From: CAZLYF01 sp964586835
GTDB taxonomy: Bacteria; Bacillota; Clostridia; Christensenellales; Aristaeellaceae
Reading direction: 5' to 3'
Assembly (NCBI GenBank): GCA_964586835.1
Contig: CAZPIC010000004.1
Coordinates: 40,500-104,499, forward strand
Length of the DNA stretch: 64,000 nucleotides
Program-made: the position numbers and the translations under genes
The notes under the pieces: model-generated
Told to the model about the DNA's origin: nothing
The model's input: the letters and a program-made list of their open reading frames with translations, nothing else
Databases searched by the model: none
Part shown: positions 9,106-18,308 of the stretch, in pieces
Numbering within the stretch: the first letter of the stretch is position 1
Layout of the letters: every line of letters starts with the position of its first letter

Positions 9106-10035
9106 CTATCCGGGAAAAAGGACGTTCCGCGCGCAGCCATAAATGGCCGCGTCGTTTCCAAGCTCCGCCTGCGAAAACGGCGTTCCGACAGCTGCATGGA
9201 ACGCATGGCGCTTGTAGGCTTCCCTGACGCGCCGCAACAGGACTTCTCCCGCCTGCGACATGCCGCCGCCAATGACAAAGAGCTGCGGGTCGATGATGGT
9301 GCCCAGGATACCAAGGCCTCTGCCCAGAGCTTCCGCAGCCAGGTCCAGCATTCTGATTCCCAGAGGGTCTCCCGCCTGCGCTGCCATCGCAACCTCCCGG
9401 GCTGTCAACCCTTGGGGACAGAGCAAGGTCTTCTCCTCCGGATGGCTGCGCAGGCGGTCCAGGGTTCTCTCTGCCAGCGCCCGCGCGGAGGCATACTGCT
9501 CCATGCATCCATAGTTCCCACACACGCAGGGCTGTGATTCGTCCGGATTGACGAGGATATGGCCGATTTCTCCCGCCGATCCCCCACGCCCTATCAGCGG
9601 ACGCCCGTGAATCACAACGCCCCCGCCGATGCCGGTACCGAGGGTCACCATCACAAAGTCCAGAAAGCCCCGAGCGCTACCCTTCCACATTTCACCGACC
9701 GCTGCCATGGAGCCATCGTTTCCCACTTGAACAGGCCACCCCGTGAGCGACTTGAGCTCCGCCCCCGCATCCACGCGGTCCCAACCCAGGTTCAGGCAAC
9801 GGTTGATCCGTCCGTCCTCCGCCACGGGCCCCGGCACAGCCAGGCCAATGCCCAGGATATCGTAGAGAGAGATGTTCTCCTCCGCAATGATCTCTGCGAT
9901 ATCCGAAAGGATGCGCCTGCCACCCTCCTCGGTTCTTGTGCGCGTCTCCCGGCGGAGGACAAGGTTGCCCCCCTCGTCCACCAGGCCTATCTTGATGGAT
10001 GTCCCTCCTATATCCACACCCCAAGCTGCTCTCAT
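9106..10035 (-). CDS. ROK-family sugar kinase
   Basis: A 309-residue cytoplasmic kinase of the ROK family (repressor, ORF, kinase). It has the phosphate-binding DIGGTSIK at residues 8-15, the catalytic Asp in GNDGSM near residue 103, the GTGIGGG phosphate-2 motif near residue 132, and the zinc-binding CVCGNYGCMEQ near residue 170, which identifies ROK members. It lacks a DNA-binding N-terminus and so is a kinase, probably glucokinase- or N-acetylmannosamine-kinase-like. Its start overlaps the upstream hydrolase gene by four bases. It would phosphorylate a sugar released or imported by this cluster. Confidence 0.88.
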   Translation of the reverse strand: MRAAWGVDIGGTSIKIGLVDEGGNLVLRRETRTRTEEGGRRILSDIAEIIAEENISLYDILGIGLAVPGPVAEDGRINRCLNLGWDRVDAGAELKSLTGWPVQVGNDGSMAAVGEMWKGSARGFLDFVMVTLGTGIGGGVVIHGRPLIGRGGSAGEIGHILVNPDESQPCVCGNYGCMEQYASARALAERTLDRLRSHPEEKTLLCPQGLTAREVAMAAQAGDPLGIRMLDLAAEALGRGLGILGTIIDPQLFVIGGGMSQAGEVLLRRVREAYKRHAFHAAVGTPFSQAELGNDAAIYGCARNVLFPG

Positions 10036-10826
10036 GCGCTCAAGCGCTCCTTCAGACAGGCCTGCAGGCGGACATTGAGCGCGTCCCTGTGCCCCTGCGG
10101 ATCTGCATCCTTGTCAGGAATCTCAAAAAGCCGTGCCCCCGGAATGTGACGCGCCAGGATTTCCCCATACTCAAAGGGGTGCATCAGGTCATTTTTGCAG
10201 GCAATCACATCGACAGGCATCGCGATGCCCTGTAGCATTCCAAGGTCATCAAAAGGTGCTTGAGCAGGCAGCAGGATAAATTTTCGATAGTTTCGCAGGG
10301 AAACCTCGTTACGGAAATTCCCCGAGAACGCTTCCGCAGCGTAAGCTGAGATCGCTTTCAGGTGCGCATACTCCGGTGTGGCCAGGAAGCCCTCCTCGTC
10401 CCTCCGTTTAAGGTACCGGGCAAGGAGTTCAAACAGGTCCCTGACCTCCGGCTTCATGGGCCCGTCTGTCCACGCTGGGCGCACAAGGGCAAGCCCCTGC
10501 ACACGGTCAGGAAAACGCAGCGCCAGGTTCAGGCTGACTGCGGCGCCCATGGAGATGCCCCCCAGGCAGAAGCTGGGAATGCCCAGATGGTCCGCCAGCG
10601 CGATGACGTCATCCGCCAGCGAAGAAAACCCGTAATCCTCCCAACGGACCCCGCTGCCACCGTGGCCCTGCATCTCCGGCGCAATCAAGCGCACCCCCTC
10701 GACCGCGTCGACCGCCAATCGCACCTGGGCGATGCCTCCACCCAATCCGTGTATGAAAAAAAAGGGCCTCCCCCTTCCCCGGTCCATATACTTGAGCTTG
10801 ATCCCCCGATGAACGAATTCAGGCAT
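10032..10826 (-). CDS. Alpha/beta-fold hydrolase
   Basis: A 264-residue alpha/beta hydrolase. FFIHGLGGG near residue 22 forms the oxyanion-hole turn, and GGISMGAAV near residue 92 is the nucleophile elbow with the catalytic Ser. A late His in DPQGHRDAL near residue 247 can complete the triad. No signal peptide is present, so it acts in the cytoplasm. It overlaps the isomerase-like gene by eight bases and the kinase gene by four, so it belongs to the same operon. It may hydrolyse an ester or lactone made by the neighbouring dehydrogenase, but that role is inferred from context. Confidence 0.8.
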   Translation of the reverse strand: MPEFVHRGIKLKYMDRGRGRPFFFIHGLGGGIAQVRLAVDAVEGVRLIAPEMQGHGGSGVRWEDYGFSSLADDVIALADHLGIPSFCLGGISMGAAVSLNLALRFPDRVQGLALVRPAWTDGPMKPEVRDLFELLARYLKRRDEEGFLATPEYAHLKAISAYAAEAFSGNFRNEVSLRNYRKFILLPAQAPFDDLGMLQGIAMPVDVIACKNDLMHPFEYGEILARHIPGARLFEIPDKDADPQGHRDALNVRLQACLKERLSA

Positions 10827-11649
10827 CCGACAGCACTCCTCTCAAAAATGTCACGCTGGCTTTTACCTGCGTCTCCGTAAGCCCGTGCATCATCAGCGGC
10901 CCTCGATAGCCATGACGGGCCAGCAGGTTTACATAGTACCTGTAATCCAGCACGCCCTCGCCTGGAGCCACAAAGCCACCGCCTTCGCCCGCAGCCAGGT
11001 CCTTCGCGTGCGCCTGAATGATCTCTCCCCCTAAAAGGTCGAAGGCTTCGTCCAATACCTCTTTCATACGTGCGATACTGCCTGGCAGGAAGAGGTTAGC
11101 GCCATCCATGATGATTTTAAGGTGCCGGCTTCCAAAGGCGTCCAGGTAGAGCCGCGCGCGCTGTGGCGTGTTGATCACATTGGCGGTCTCCGGTTCAACG
11201 CCGAGGATCAGGTCATACTGCTCCGCAAGCGGCAGGATCCGCTCGGTTGTGCGCAACAGATCCTCCCAGGCGTCAGGCAGGAGGTTGCGCTCATCCCAGG
11301 TCCACTTGCCTTGGGGGCTCCTGGAACCTGTACACAAGGAAATCATTGGTGTTTCGAGCAGGCAGGCAATGTGGCAAAGCGTCCGAAACCGCTCGATACC
11401 GTCCTCCCTTTCCTCCCTGTACGGCGCGATCATATTAAACGTACCGGACAACCCGTCCAGGATCAGGCCATGTTCCGCAGCGCTGTTCCGCAGTGCCTTT
11501 AGGGCCTTCTCGTCTACATGCCTGGGCATCGTCTCCATGCCGGCGGTCAGCAGGTTCAAGTGGGTATGCCGGAGACCCTGTGCCCGGATGGCTCCAAACA
11601 CTTCTCGTGCGGATCCTTCAAAGGTGCGTGAAAAAACCCCGATCTCCAT
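10819..11649 (-). CDS. Sugar phosphate isomerase/epimerase-like TIM-barrel protein
   Basis: A 276-residue protein of the xylose-isomerase-like/AP-endonuclease-2 TIM-barrel superfamily, which includes hydroxypyruvate isomerase, IolE/IolI and tagatose epimerases. Candidate metal ligands are the Glu in LGVEPE near residue 150, the Asp in IMDGAN near residue 185, the His in QAHAKD near residue 213 and the end of the barrel. It follows the Gfo/Idh dehydrogenase without a gap, a pairing common in cyclitol and unusual sugar catabolism. The exact substrate is unknown. Confidence 0.82.
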   Translation of the reverse strand: MEIGVFSRTFEGSAREVFGAIRAQGLRHTHLNLLTAGMETMPRHVDEKALKALRNSAAEHGLILDGLSGTFNMIAPYREEREDGIERFRTLCHIACLLETPMISLCTGSRSPQGKWTWDERNLLPDAWEDLLRTTERILPLAEQYDLILGVEPETANVINTPQRARLYLDAFGSRHLKIIMDGANLFLPGSIARMKEVLDEAFDLLGGEIIQAHAKDLAAGEGGGFVAPGEGVLDYRYYVNLLARHGYRGPLMMHGLTETQVKASVTFLRGVLSDA

Positions 11650-12738
11650 TCAGATACCGCCTTTCACGTCCTTGAGGCGGATGCGCCTGCCTCCCTCACA
11701 AGACGAATGATACGTCGCGATGATGGCTCGCAGAGCCGCGGTGCCATCCTCCGCGTCCGCCCCGGTCTGCTCAGCGCCGTGTAAGATGACATCCGCAAAG
11801 GACTCCATCTGTCGGCGATAGCTGTGTCCGTCCGCCGCATAGGGTTTCAATGCCACACGGGTTTCCTCCTTCCAGCACTCCACTTCAGAGGACAGAAGCA
11901 CCCAGGGATTATATGTTTTCGCGTAGACCGTTCCCTGCGTGCCATAGATCTCAAGGCCTTCATGCCAGTCAGCCCGCACAGCCACTGTCAAATCCAGGCA
12001 GCCGATGGCACCGCTGACAAATTCACAGAGGATCAGCCAGGAATACAGATTGCCCTTTATCACGCGTTTCGCTTCCAGGCTTTCGATCTCGCCCAGCATA
12101 AAACGCGCTGTGTCAAACAGATGGCTGCCGTGCGCCAACAGATAATAGCGGTCCAGGACGGCTTTGGGGTTTCCGGGCGGCTTTTTCATGGATCCGCTCG
12201 CGTACAGGGGTGGCATCACATTGTCACATAGCGTATAGCGACCGGTGCTATCACAGTACCAGCCTTTGTAGGTACTCACCTCGCCGATCTCGTCTCTTAC
12301 AAAATCCCGCGCAAACTGAAGGCCTCCGTCAAAGCGTTTCATGAAACCGACCTGCAGGGTAAGCCCCTTTTCCTTCGCCAGGCAGCCCACTTCATCGCAC
12401 TCCGCGATGTCCACCCCAAAGGGTTTTTCCACCAGCACGTGCTTGCCGGCAAGCAGCGCAGCCTTCGCGCAGCTTGTATGAAACTGGTCTCCTATGCCAA
12501 TGACAACAGCCTCCACCTCCGGGTCTGCCAGCATTTCATCATAGTCTGTGTAACTGCGCTTTGGCGAATAGACTGCTGTCATTTTTTGCACAAGCTCTTC
12601 AGATACGTCGCAGATCGCCGTCAGCTCCACATTGCTGGCCTTGGTCGCAGAGATGAAGTGCGCTGCCTGACTGATGGTCCCACAGCCAAGAACTCCCACC
12701 CTCAGGCAGCGCTCCGCTTTTTTTACATTGATTTCCAT
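11650..12738 (-). CDS. Gfo/Idh/MocA-family NAD(P)-dependent oxidoreductase
   Basis: A 362-residue dehydrogenase with an N-terminal Rossmann fold (VGVLGCGTISQ near residue 14), the family's EKPFGVD motif near residue 102, and a C-terminal alpha/beta substrate domain. Members oxidise or reduce sugars, inositols and related polyols. The start has a ribosome-binding site in the 75-base gap after the YhcH-like gene. The stop directly abuts the start of the isomerase-like gene, which fits coupled translation. It is probably the key redox step of the imported carbohydrate's catabolism. Confidence 0.88.
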   Translation of the reverse strand: MEINVKKAERCLRVGVLGCGTISQAAHFISATKASNVELTAICDVSEELVQKMTAVYSPKRSYTDYDEMLADPEVEAVVIGIGDQFHTSCAKAALLAGKHVLVEKPFGVDIAECDEVGCLAKEKGLTLQVGFMKRFDGGLQFARDFVRDEIGEVSTYKGWYCDSTGRYTLCDNVMPPLYASGSMKKPPGNPKAVLDRYYLLAHGSHLFDTARFMLGEIESLEAKRVIKGNLYSWLILCEFVSGAIGCLDLTVAVRADWHEGLEIYGTQGTVYAKTYNPWVLLSSEVECWKEETRVALKPYAADGHSYRRQMESFADVILHGAEQTGADAEDGTAALRAIIATYHSSCEGGRRIRLKDVKGGI

Positions 12739-12813
12739 CCCCTACCCTCCTCTTTCTCCCTTGAAAAGAGTATATGCGGAGCAGAAGCTGTCTACAAGCT
12801 CCCTTCCCTGCTT

Positions 12814-13266
12814 TCAAGCCCAGGGGATCTTGATCACCCCACGCCTGAGCCGGCGGGGTGTGTCGGTTTGGCACCCCGGCAAGTGCGCATCGTGGGGAAA
12901 CTGAATGGCAAACATGCCCGGCTTCAGGACAACAAACTCTCCCGTCCCCGCAAAGAACTCGATGTCTTCTTCAGCGTCATAGTCCTGTGTCCGTACGCTC
13001 AACAGAGGCCTGTAGGCATAACCGAAAGATTCCTCACCCTCAAGGATATACTGTATGTCCGTATGGCGACGGTGTGTCTCCCAGCGGCTCAGGTCAGGCG
13101 CTGAAGTCATCAACTCCTGGACCAGGTAGCAAAGCCCGTCCGGCGTGACATGCCAGCCGGGTTCCTGGCTGAGCCTTTCCAAATCTTCAAGAGCCCGAAG
13201 CCCGGAGTCGATCCTCGGGTCAAGCCCCTTGTAAAGCACTGCCTGCTCCATCCAATCGACAATCAT
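12814..13266 (-). CDS. YhcH/YjgK/YiaL (DUF386) family anomerase-like protein
   Basis: A 150-residue cupin-like protein. Several features are characteristic of the YhcH/YjgK/YiaL family: the HRRHTDIQYILEGEE stretch near residue 66, the FFAGTGEFVVLKPGMFAIQFPHDAHLP region and the C-terminal VIKIPW. Family members are linked to sialic acid, 2,3-diketogulonate and other sugar pathways, and one has been described as an N-acetylneuraminate anomerase. GGAGG precedes the ATG at 13266. It is the first gene of this carbohydrate operon. Confidence 0.87.
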   Translation of the reverse strand: MIVDWMEQAVLYKGLDPRIDSGLRALEDLERLSQEPGWHVTPDGLCYLVQELMTSAPDLSRWETHRRHTDIQYILEGEESFGYAYRPLLSVRTQDYDAEEDIEFFAGTGEFVVLKPGMFAIQFPHDAHLPGCQTDTPRRLRRGVIKIPWA

Positions 13267-14224
13267 GTCCCTTCCTCCTCTCGTGGATTTCCGCGCTGCG
13301 GCCCGGGTCAGAGTATGGATGAGGATTCATGTTATCACATCGAGACCTTCTCTGTGTCCGCATGACGAAAGCGGAAAGGCGCCTGAGAGAGAGCCCCTGT
13401 ACAGGGTTTCAGCGCCGCTGCTTGGCGCAGGGCGGCGCATCAACTTGAGGAAAAATCGGGCGGTTCGCAGCCCCCATCCCCAGTCTGTGCTCCGGGTATT
13501 GCACGTCACAAATTCATCTGTGCATGGCACAACAAGCTCCGTACAATATACACGCGAACCAGGGAAGTGACAGAACGAAGAGGGACCCTCAGATCCCTTT
13601 CGAAGCACAGCATCGCTTCGCCAAACGCAATCCGAGGATATGAAAGAAGCGCTGGGCTGAGTGTTTGCCTTGGATCGCTTCTCCGCAGGTCAGCGGAGAG
13701 CGTTTCCGCTGCAATGCGGTGACAAGCCCACAACCCGGCTGAATCTTCCGGTCCCTGTCATCGTTGAGGCGCTCCTGTTGACGGAAGAATCGGATGATGC
13801 AGTCCACGATCGGATAGACAACCGGATGCTGTGGTCGAGCTGCATCAGATCGCTGAGCGGGGCCGGTATACCGCTCTGTCTAAAACCCGGCGAAGGCCAT
13901 CAAAGCAACAGAAAACCAGTCTCCGAACCTGCTTAAGGTGGCACATGCAAAGGGATTTTTTTTAAGCGCCATCACCAGCTATAGAGAAAGGGGTATACAC
14001 CCCTTTGTTGCTTTGCAGTGCTGCCAGGGCGCCTCTGTCTGTCGATAGCCAGATCGCGCGCAGGACGAGAGTCTATGCGAGGAAAGAGGATGGCTTTCGC
14101 TATGCTTCACGTCGCGCCAGAGCTGTGAACCTGCCTGAGGCTACAGATACCGAAGCAGGGGGAGGGACCCCACGAAAGAAGTGGCAACCCCTCTCGACAT
14201 CCCTCCCTGTCGCCCCATAAAAGC
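13267..14224. other. About 960 bases without a supported gene
   Basis: Short open frames occur on both strands (for example 13661-13936 and 13589-13807), but none has a convincing start, a recognisable motif or a hydrophobic pattern of a real protein. The upstream region of the YhcH operon must lie here, but I see no confident promoter. A 5-base-arm inverted repeat TGTGC-ATG-GCACA at 13519-13531 and the hairpin at 13987-14006 are the only structures noted. The stretch may be decayed coding sequence. Confidence 0.4.
13987..14006 (-). terminator. Hairpin downstream of the fumarase-like genes
   Basis: AAAGGGGT (13987-13994) pairs with ACCCCTTT (13999-14006) around a four-base loop. On the minus strand it is followed by TCTCTATAG, a weak T-rich tract. 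It lies about 220 bases after the end of the hydro-lyase beta gene and could terminate that transcript. The distance makes this tentative. Confidence 0.35.
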
Positions 14225-14839
14225 CTACTTGATGAAGCGTACCTTCTGGTACAGTTCCTCCAGCGCCCTGTCTTTTTTCTGGTTGAACGCGAGCTTGTTT
14301 TGCTCAAAGAGATTGTTCCCCTCCGTATCAATAGAGACGATCAGCGGCCCAAATTCCCTCACCCGGCAATACCAAAGCGCTTCTGGCATCCCCAGATCCA
14401 GCCAGTATACCTCCTCGATTTCCTCCACCTGTACAGCCGCGATCACTGCGTTTCCGGCGGGAAACACGCAGTGGATCGCCGCGAACTCACGGCACCCCTC
14501 CGCCGTCTTGCTGCCCATGCCCCCCTTGCCGACGATCACACGGACACCGGTTTTTTCTATGAATTCCTTTTCAAACCTCTCCATGCGCATGCTGGTGGTG
14601 GGCCCGATGGAGATCATCTCGTACCTCCCCGGTCGGTCCCGGATCTCGCGCGTAATGGGCCCTGCATGAAAGATAGCGCCGTTGCGCAGGTCCACAGGCA
14701 ATGCGCGCCCGTATTCAATCCGCCTTCGGTGGGCTACATCGCGACAGGTGACAATATGCCCGCTCAGCCAGATCACGTCGCCGATGCGGATGTCTTTTAA
14801 GTCTTCTCCGGATACAGGCGTGGTGATGATCTTCTTCAT
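14225..14839 (-). CDS. Fumarate/tartrate hydro-lyase, beta subunit (class I fumarase C-terminal domain)
   Basis: A 204-residue subunit equivalent to the C-terminal swivelling domain of class I fumarase or TtdB. It has the family's GGAIFHAGP-like segment (LRNGAIFHAGPI near residue 52), the GPTTSMRME motif near residue 80 and the GKGGMG motif near residue 104. Together with the alpha subunit it forms a [4Fe-4S]-dependent hydro-lyase acting on malate/fumarate or tartrate, which the sequence does not separate. The start codon overlaps the alpha-subunit stop. Confidence 0.88.
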   Translation of the reverse strand: MKKIITTPVSGEDLKDIRIGDVIWLSGHIVTCRDVAHRRRIEYGRALPVDLRNGAIFHAGPITREIRDRPGRYEMISIGPTTSMRMERFEKEFIEKTGVRVIVGKGGMGSKTAEGCREFAAIHCVFPAGNAVIAAVQVEEIEEVYWLDLGMPEALWYCRVREFGPLIVSIDTEGNNLFEQNKLAFNQKKDRALEELYQKVRFIK

Positions 14840-15750
14840 AGCTGGGCCTCCTTATGTGACAACAGTTCATAACTCAGGTCCGAATGGATGAGGATCGTAC
14901 CGCGGCGGTGAGACCAGCACCCTGTGCTAACCGCAACGGAGATCACGGAGGGGTGACGGGCGGCGTGTTCGATGTGGACGCCCATGACGGACTTTTGGCC
15001 TGTCAGACCCTGCGGCCCCAGGCCGATGAAGTCGATGGCCTCTGTCAGGTCCTTTTCCAGCTGTGCTGCCTTAGGGTTTGGATTTGAACTGCCCACGGGG
15101 CGCATCAGAGCCAGTTTGGATAGGTAGGCGGCTGAATCAATGGATGTGCCGATGCCCACGCCCACCAGCAGCGGGGGACAGGCGTTTGGGCCATAGGAGG
15201 TCATGATATCCAACACAAACCGGATTGCGCCCTCATAGCCTTCTCCAGGCATCAGGGTCTTTCCCTGCCCAGGCAGGGAACAGCCTCCGCCGGCCATATA
15301 GATGTGAAGCTTCAGCTCGTCGCTGTCCGGAGAGATGTCCCAGAAAACCCACGGTGAGCGCGTGCCGGTATTGGTTCCAGTGTTGTATTCGTCAAAGGGT
15401 TCCACCGCGTTCAGGCGCAAAGGCGCCTTAGTGGTGGCACGGACAACCGCCTCGTTCAGTACTTCCGCAAGCGCATCCATGTAGGGGAAACGAGCACCGA
15501 CCTCCGCAAAGATCTGGATCTGCCCCGTGTCCTGGCAGGAAGGCCGGTTCAGTTCCGCAGCAAGCCTCTGATTTTCCTCCATGGTAGCATAGATCATCCT
15601 GGCCAGAGGTGACGTCTCCTCCTCCGCCAGCTGCCTGAGTTTTGCGGTTACGTCATCAGGCAGGACTTTCCCGATCAGGGCTGTAAATCTGCTGACGATA
15701 TCGGTAAGCTGTTCAAGTTCCGCTGTGCGGCCCCTACAGGTTTGCTGCAT
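14836..15750 (-). CDS. Fumarate/tartrate hydro-lyase, alpha subunit
   Basis: A 304-residue subunit holding the Fe-S cluster site. SCQDTGQIQIF near residue 72 carries the first cluster Cys. NACPPLLVGVGIGT near residue 190 and GLGPQGLTGQKSV near residue 250 are the conserved blocks of class I fumarase/TtdA. The frame is open from 15819, but AAGGAGGG lies five bases before ATG 15750, which is therefore the start. With the beta subunit it makes an oxygen-sensitive hydro-lyase, in keeping with an anaerobe. A TTGATG/TATCCT pair (15849-15877, minus strand, 17-base spacer) is a possible promoter. Confidence 0.88.
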   Translation of the reverse strand: MQQTCRGRTAELEQLTDIVSRFTALIGKVLPDDVTAKLRQLAEEETSPLARMIYATMEENQRLAAELNRPSCQDTGQIQIFAEVGARFPYMDALAEVLNEAVVRATTKAPLRLNAVEPFDEYNTGTNTGTRSPWVFWDISPDSDELKLHIYMAGGGCSLPGQGKTLMPGEGYEGAIRFVLDIMTSYGPNACPPLLVGVGIGTSIDSAAYLSKLALMRPVGSSNPNPKAAQLEKDLTEAIDFIGLGPQGLTGQKSVMGVHIEHAARHPSVISVAVSTGCWSHRRGTILIHSDLSYELLSHKEAQL

Positions 15751-16351
15751 GTTATCCCTCCTTGTGTGAGCCTGTTTGTCGACACTCATCCGGGTTTGTC
15801 TACTGCCCAGTCGCGACACGCATCGAACTTCACAGGATTTCTCCTCTCAGGATAGCCACTTATACCCCGGACATCAACAGGAACGTAAACATGAAGTGGT
15901 CCGACAGAGCGTCGGGATGAGATCCGCCGTGTGATCCATGACCTGCATCTTCATCTCCATGAAAGGCCGAGGCATTCCCCCCGGACACTTCCGCCTTTTA
16001 AGGTTTGTGAGGGTCCCATCGCCACATTCACAGCATCGCTTGTGTATACTTATAAGCCATCTGGGATGAAGCGCCGAGGCCTCCGCAGTACTTTGCTGCG
16101 CGCCCGCAGAAAACAATACAAAAACACTGCCCCCCTTCCGTCGGTTTAAAGCGGGATAAATCGCCCCAAATCCGCCATCACATATAGACTATGCCTCAGA
16201 GAAACGATTTGACAAAAATCCCTTACCGCAACTAAGATGTCGTGTATGTTGTATGCATGACCATGCAACGAAGAGAGAATGCTGATTTCTGTGTGCCACG
16301 CACAAGCCTGCGCCGTGTTTCCGTACAAGCCTTGAGAGAAGGGTCTACACC
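15751..16351. other. Divergent intergenic region between hydro-lyase and peptide-transport operons
   Basis: About 600 bases with no supported gene. The two ends hold the likely promoters of the flanking operons: a weak TTGATG-N17-TATCCT on the minus strand at 15849-15877 and a good pair on the plus strand at 16209-16238. The middle shows no structure I can name. Confidence 0.5.
16209..16238 (+). promoter_or_regulatory. Probable vegetative promoter of the peptide/D-amino-acid operon
   Basis: TTGACA at 16209-16214, an 18-base spacer, and TAAGAT at 16233-16238. The -35 box is perfect and the -10 box matches at four or five positions. It points into the DppD-like gene at 16352 and leaves a leader of about 105 bases. 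Confidence 0.55.
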
Positions 16352-17326
16352 ATGAGCGATATCCTCCGCTTCGATCAATTCAGGTTGGACCTGCAGGATG
16401 AGGAGGGCAGACGCTTCAACCTGCTGGATGATATCTCCTTTACGCTGCCTGAGGGCAAGGCGCTGGGGATCGTCGGTGAGTCGGGCTGTGGAAAGTCCAT
16501 CACCAGCCTTGCGGTCATGCGTCTTCTTCCCCAGGCCGCCAAGGTCGCCGGTGGCAGAGTCCTTCTCCGGGGAGAGAGTCTCTACGACAAAACTGAACAG
16601 GAAATGCAACGCATTCGCGGTCGAGACGTAGCCATGATCTTCCAGGACCCCATGTCCTGCCTTAATCCCGTGCTTAGCATCGGTTTTCAGATTGACGAGG
16701 CCCTCCGCAGGCACAACCCAAAGGACTCGGACAGACAAGTCCGCGAAAAGACCCTTTCCCTTCTTCAGAAGGTGGGCATCCCCCATCCGGAAGAGCGGGT
16801 GAAAAACTATCCTTTTCAGTTCTCCGGAGGGATGCGGCAGCGGACGATGATCGCCATGGCCATCGCCTGCTCCCCCGGGCTTCTGATCGCCGACGAAGCC
16901 ACTACAGCCCTTGATGTCACCATCCAGGCACAGGTGCTCGATCTGATGATTCGTTTGAAGGCGGACGGCTCTTTGATGTTTATCACCCACAATCTGGGCA
17001 TTGTCGCCGAAGTCTGCGATGAAGTGACGGTCATGTACGCAGGCCAGATCGTAGAAGCGGGAACAGTACCCGAGGTTTTTCTGCATCCAGCCCACCCCTA
17101 CACCCGGGGACTGCTCAAAGCCCTGCCCAGCCTCAGTTCCGTGGACAACGTTCTTTACAATATCCCGGGCGTGGTTCCCTCAGCGGAGAATTTCGGCCCA
17201 GGCTGCCGCTTCGCCGAGCGCTGCGAGTACGCGCAGCCACGTTGTTCCGAAAGGAAGCCCCACCGCTGCATCCTGAATGAGGAGCACCATGTGGCCTGCT
17301 ACCTCTACGAGGAGGTCATGATATGA
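16352..17326 (+). CDS. Peptide ABC transporter ATP-binding protein, DppD family (second system)
   Basis: The first gene of a long operon, a 324-residue DppD-type ATPase. Walker A is GESGCGKS near residue 43, the signature FSGGMRQR near residue 157, Walker B LIADEATTALD, with the C-terminal CRFAERCEYAQPRC oligopeptide extension. GAGAAGGG precedes the ATG. It overlaps the next ATPase gene by four bases (ATGA). The downstream dipeptidase, D-aminoacylases and racemase suggest that the cargo includes peptides or N-acyl D-amino acids. Confidence 0.92.
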   Translation: MSDILRFDQFRLDLQDEEGRRFNLLDDISFTLPEGKALGIVGESGCGKSITSLAVMRLLPQAAKVAGGRVLLRGESLYDKTEQEMQRIRGRDVAMIFQDPMSCLNPVLSIGFQIDEALRRHNPKDSDRQVREKTLSLLQKVGIPHPEERVKNYPFQFSGGMRQRTMIAMAIACSPGLLIADEATTALDVTIQAQVLDLMIRLKADGSLMFITHNLGIVAEVCDEVTVMYAGQIVEAGTVPEVFLHPAHPYTRGLLKALPSLSSVDNVLYNIPGVVPSAENFGPGCRFAERCEYAQPRCSERKPHRCILNEEHHVACYLYEEVMI

Positions 17327-18306
17327 CGGACAGCAGCCTGCTGCTCCAGGTGCGGGGCCTGAGCAAACGCTTTAACATCAGCAACTACTGGTTTTCAAAG
17401 CCGGTTTTCCTGCACGCCGTGGACGACGTAAGCTTTGACCTGCATCAGGGTCAAACCCTGGGCATCGTAGGAGAAAGCGGTTCAGGCAAATCCACCCTGG
17501 CACGGCTGCTGATGAAGCTCATTCCGGCCACCTCAGGCCAGGTTCTCTACAAGGGGCGGGACATCCTCCCCCTGAAGGAGAAAGACTGCGCGTTTCTGCG
17601 CAAAGACGTGCAAATGGTCTTTCAGGATCCCTGCGCCTCACTCAACCCCCGTATCAAGGTAGGGTACTCCGTAGCTGAGCCTCTGCGAGTCCATGGGCTT
17701 CGCCAGTCCCGGGGCCAGGCCGCGGCCAAAGCGGGCGACATGTTTGAACATGTCGGGCTGCAGCGCAGCATGGCCAACCGTTTTCCGCACGAGTTTTCGG
17801 GCGGCCAGCACCAGCGCATCAACATCGCCCGGGCGCTGGTCAGCGAACCACGGCTTATCATCTGCGACGAAGCCGTCAGCGCCCTGGATGTTTCGGTTCA
17901 GGCACAGGTCCTCAACCTGTTTGGGCGACTCAAAGACGAATTTCGCCTTACCTACATCTTCATCAGCCATGATCTGGCTGTGGTGAGATACGTCAGCGAC
18001 ACCATCATCGTCATGTACCTGGGCGAGATCATGGAGCTGGCGCCGGCAAAGGACCTCTTTTTGAAAGCCGCCCACCCCTACACAAAGGCGTTGGTCTCCG
18101 CCATCCCGGACCCAGATCCCCGCGTCCGCAGGAAACGCATCCTCCTGCAGGGTGACATTCCCAGCCCCCTGGACCTGCCCGCCGGCTGTCGTTTCTCAAG
18201 CCGCTGCTACATGGCGGCAGATCGGTGTCGGCAAATCCATCCGGACTTGAGGGAAGTGTCCCCGGGGCACAGTGTCCGTTGCCATTTCGATGTCGGGGAG
18301 GGTTGA
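17323..18306 (+). CDS. Peptide ABC transporter ATP-binding protein, DppF family (second system)
   Basis: A 327-residue ATPase with Walker A GESGSGKST near residue 52, signature FSGGQHQR near residue 162, Walker B IICDEAVSALD and the C-terminal CRFSSRCYMAADRC region. Unlike the first system's DppF, its signature keeps the Ser-Gly-Gly-Gln core, so both half-sites of this transporter look conventional. Its stop lies two bases before the start of the DppB-like gene. Confidence 0.91.
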   Translation: MTDSSLLLQVRGLSKRFNISNYWFSKPVFLHAVDDVSFDLHQGQTLGIVGESGSGKSTLARLLMKLIPATSGQVLYKGRDILPLKEKDCAFLRKDVQMVFQDPCASLNPRIKVGYSVAEPLRVHGLRQSRGQAAAKAGDMFEHVGLQRSMANRFPHEFSGGQHQRINIARALVSEPRLIICDEAVSALDVSVQAQVLNLFGRLKDEFRLTYIFISHDLAVVRYVSDTIIVMYLGEIMELAPAKDLFLKAAHPYTKALVSAIPDPDPRVRRKRILLQGDIPSPLDLPAGCRFSSRCYMAADRCRQIHPDLREVSPGHSVRCHFDVGEG

Positions 18307-18308
18307 CC

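Noticed and set aside
13589..13936. Overlapping short frames that might be a transposase remnant
   Set aside because: No transposase motif, terminal repeat or target duplication could be found on either strand.
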